Source of the DNA: Pseudoalteromonas sp. MMG010
GTDB lineage: Bacteria; Pseudomonadota; Gammaproteobacteria; Enterobacterales; Alteromonadaceae
Assembly: GCF_018100905.1 (NCBI RefSeq)
Contig: NZ_JAGJEG010000006.1
Coordinates: forward strand, 62,001-126,000
Direction: 5' to 3'
DNA length: 64,000 nucleotides
Positions 61,783 to 64,000 of this stretch are shown piece by piece. A model generated the notes under the pieces. The model was given only the letters and a program-made list of their open reading frames with translations. It made no database searches and was not told the DNA's origin. A program made the position numbers and the translations under genes. How positions within the stretch are numbered: the first letter of the stretch is position 1; the number at the start of each line of letters is the position of its first letter.

Positions 61783-62823
61783 TTATTTTACTTGCCACTG
61801 AAGAGTTGATTCAGCTTTTATTGGTACAACCTCTGAGTCCCCTAACTTATAGGTAGCAGGTACTTCCCATGACTCTTTTACTAACATAATTGTATCTTCA
61901 TTCCTGTTAAGGCCATAGAAATCAGGACCAAAATGACTTGCAAACCCTTCTAATTTGTCTAATGCATTGGCCTCTTCAAACGCTTCAGCATACAATTCAA
62001 TTGCGGCATGGGCGGTATAAGCTCCCGCACAGCCGCATGCAGCTTCTTTTTTATCTTTATAATGTGGTGCAGAATCAGTCCCTAAAAAGAATTTAGGATT
62101 ACCACTGGTAGCTGCTGCCATAAGGGCCTGTTGGTGAATATTACGTTTTAAAATAGGTAAACAGTAATAATGAGGCCTAATACCACCGGCTAACATATGA
62201 TTACGGTTATATAGTAAATGGTGCGCAGTAATCGTCGCTGCAATGTTATCTGGCGCATTCATTACAAATTCAACTGCATCTTTAGTTGTAATATGCTCTA
62301 AAACAATTTTTAAGCTTGGAAAATCAGCAACGACATCCCCTAACACCGTCTCTAAAAATACTTTCTCACGGTCAAATATATCTATCGCAGAATCAGTAAC
62401 TTCCCCATGCACTAACAACAGCATACCGACCTCTTGCATTGCCTTTAATACAGAGTAAATATTTTTTACCGAAGTAACACCTGAGTCAGAGTTTGTTGTT
62501 GCCCCAGCAGGATATAGTTTTGCTGCAACTATTTTACCACTTGCTTTTGCTTTTCTAATTTCTTCTGGTGTCGTTTTATCTGTTAAATACAACACCATAA
62601 GTGGTTCAAAGTTACCTTGAGGTTCAGCTTTTAATATACGCTCTTGATATGCTAAAGCACATTCAGTTGTTGTTGCTGGAGGGACTAAGTTCGGCATAAT
62701 AATTGCGCGCCCCATGTAGCGACTAACATCTCGTACAGTGTCTTTTAATTGCTCACCATCGCGTAAATGTACATGCCAATCATCAGGTCGTGTTATCGTT
62801 AAAGTATTCATATTATGCGTCAT
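61783..62823 (-). CDS. pyrC: Dihydroorotase
   Basis: PyrC closes carbamoyl-aspartate to dihydroorotate in pyrimidine synthesis. The 346-aa zinc enzyme has the HxH motif [10 protein letters not shown] and the carbamylated-Lys region [17 protein letters not shown]. Metal-binding His residues lie in LVHGEVTD and LEHITT, with a catalytic Asp in [18 protein letters not shown] lies 9 nt before the ATG at 62823. It supplies the same pathway as carAB in this window. Confidence 0.97.
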   Translation of the reverse strand: MTHNMNTLTITRPDDWHVHLRDGEQLKDTVRDVSRYMGRAIIMPNLVPPATTTECALAYQERILKAEPQGNFEPLMVLYLTDKTTPEEIRKAKASGKIVAAKLYPAGATTNSDSGVTSVKNIYSVLKAMQEVGMLLLVHGEVTDSAIDIFDREKVFLETVLGDVVADFPSLKIVLEHITTKDAVEFVMNAPDNIAATITAHHLLYNRNHMLAGGIRPHYYCLPILKRNIHQQALMAAATSGNPKFFLGTDSAPHYKDKKEAACGCAGAYTAHAAIELYAEAFEEANALDKLEGFASHFGPDFYGLNRNEDTIMLVKESWEVPATYKLGDSEVVPIKAESTLQWQVK

Positions 62824-63006
62824 TAATTTAGTTCCTTGGCTGAATTTATATGATCATAGGCATATGCTTAATTTGAGTAAAGAATTTATTTCCTTTTACG
62901 TTATAAATTATATTTATAAAACACGTTATTCACGGTAAAACTTTGAGTGAAGTGTAATAATCGGGTAAGTTGTACCTGTAGAGGAAAATTCAGAGAATAA
63001 AATTCC

Positions 63007-64000
63007 ATGACAATTAAAGAAAATCATGACAGAAGACTTGAATTAAAAGCCGAACAATTAAATATAATAAACCAGTTTTCTTCAGATCTACTGCAACTAG
63101 ATACATTTACTGAACTATTTAGTTATGTCACAGAGCAAGTTGTTTCTAAATTAGGGTTCGTTGATTGTGTTATTTTTTTAGCTGATCATCAAAATGCCGT
63201 GTTAAATCAAGTGGCATCTATGGGGATAGAAAATAACCACTCACAATATTTATCTCAGTGTACAAATGTTAAATTTAATGAGGGAATTACAGGCTCAGTC
63301 GCTGTAACGGGTCGCGCAATCATTTTACCCGATGTTTCTAAGGACTCTCGTTATGTAGCCGATTTAGTGCCTGCCCAATCAGAACTGTGCGTGCCATTAA
63401 TTTACAAAGATAAAGTCCTTGGGGTTATCGATTGTGAGCACCACGAAAAAAACTATTTTACTGATGAACACCTTGAAATTTTAACAACGGTTTCTTACTT
63501 ATTAAGTGCAAAAATAAATCAAGTCCGTACCGTTGATGATTTAAAAAAGACTGTATCTGAATTGAATAGTGCACAAAAACTAGAAAACAGTTTATTACAA
63601 ATTGCTAACTTAACTTATAAAGCATCAGAATTAGATACTTTTTTTCGCTCACTGCATGACATCGTGAGTCAACTTTTGCCCGCTGAAAATTTCTTTATTG
63701 CACTGCATGAAAAGCAACAAGACACGCTCGAAGTTGTTTATATTGTTGAGGAAGGAATTCATAATAAGGCACATAAAACCATATCTAAAGCGCAGCTCAA
63801 AGACACAGCTTCTTATTACTTATTACAAACAGAGAAACCTTTATTACTTAGTAAATCTGACTATCAAGCGCATATTGATAAAGGTCACTTCACTCTGGTC
63901 GGGCGCGAATCTGAGTCTTGGCTAGGTGTACCATTTAAGGTCAGTGAAAGAGTAAATGGTGTGATTGTTGTTCAAAGTTATGATCCGACCTTACAATATA
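63007..64000 (+). CDS. GAF-domain signalling protein (3' end outside window)
   Basis: An open frame from ATG 63007 runs past the window edge (331 codons visible). It holds two GAF domains: residues about 20-170 (FNEGITGSVAVTGRAIILPD and CVPLIYKDKVLGVIDCEH) and about 195-331 (SESWLGVPFKVSERVNGVIV). A short coiled coil joins them. The missing part may be a GGDEF, histidine kinase or other output, so only a sensor role is supported. AGAG lies 10-13 nt upstream of the start. Confidence 0.8.
   Translation, partial: MTIKENHDRRLELKAEQLNIINQFSSDLLQLDTFTELFSYVTEQVVSKLGFVDCVIFLADHQNAVLNQVASMGIENNHSQYLSQCTNVKFNEGITGSVAVTGRAIILPDVSKDSRYVADLVPAQSELCVPLIYKDKVLGVIDCEHHEKNYFTDEHLEILTTVSYLLSAKINQVRTVDDLKKTVSELNSAQKLENSLLQIANLTYKASELDTFFRSLHDIVSQLLPAENFFIALHEKQQDTLEVVYIVEEGIHNKAHKTISKAQLKDTASYYLLQTEKPLLLSKSDYQAHIDKGHFTLVGRESESWLGVPFKVSERVNGVIVVQSYDPTLQY

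Overview
The window looks like chromosomal DNA of a marine gammaproteobacterium of the order Alteromonadales, most probably Pseudoalteromonas or a close relative. The basis is the AT-rich composition, the conserved gammaproteobacterial gene orders (dapB-carA-carB-greA; apt-dnaX-ybaB-recR with htpG and adk; grpE beside nadK and recN; gltB-gltD) and a Vibrio/Alteromonadales-type TonB2 operon with a TtpC-like extra ExbB. I saw no rRNA, tRNA, CRISPR array, insertion sequence or prophage. The assignment is by inference, not by database search.

Layout. 1-9.3 kb: 3' end of an SMC-like ATPase gene, a DUF4136 lipoprotein, MsrA, a TonB-dependent receptor, a small Cys-cluster protein and an RND efflux pair. 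9.3-13.7 kb: GNAT acetyltransferase, exported dienelactone hydrolase, a LysR regulator divergent from a nitroreductase, and an orphan gene. 14-20 kb: dapB-carAB-greA on the minus strand, with a terminator-like attenuator and two tiny ORFs in the carA leader. 20-25 kb: NhaC-type antiporter, exported alpha/beta hydrolase, M48 peptidase lipoprotein, Bcr/CflA-type exporter. 25-31 kb: grpE behind an HrcA-family gene, both with sigma32-type promoters, divergent from nadK, an unknown membrane protein and recN, which has two LexA sites. 31-37.6 kb: gltBD, with ARG boxes and a long palindrome upstream. 37.6-43.3 kb: grxD, sodB, a tandem universal stress protein, a response regulator/diguanylate cyclase pair, an exported Tpx and adk. 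43.5-50.2 kb: htpG (sigma32 promoter), an RluA-type synthase, recR, ybaB, dnaX and apt. dnaX carries a complete E. coli-like programmed -1 frameshift cassette.

50.3-52.7 kb is the most interesting accessory region: an hvfABC-type RiPP operon. A secreted precursor with ten EGKCG motifs in near-identical 63-bp repeats is followed by a terminator, an MNIO/DUF692 iron enzyme, a DUF2063 partner and a 40-aa membrane protein. By homology to the Haemophilus HvfA system it should make a copper-binding modified peptide.

52.9-64 kb: dusC, a DksA/TraR-type zinc-finger protein, a degenerate DUF885-like lipoprotein, the TonB2 operon (DUF3450, TtpC, ExbB, ExbD, TonB, TPR), a gene-free stretch of about 0.9 kb, a cold-shock protein, pyrC and the 5' part of a GAF-domain sensor cut by the window edge.

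Themes: protein and redox stress defence (grpE, hrcA, htpG, grxD, sodB, tpx, msrA), nitrogen/pyrimidine/arginine supply (carAB, gltBD, pyrC), TonB-dependent envelope transport, and a probable copper-handling peptide.
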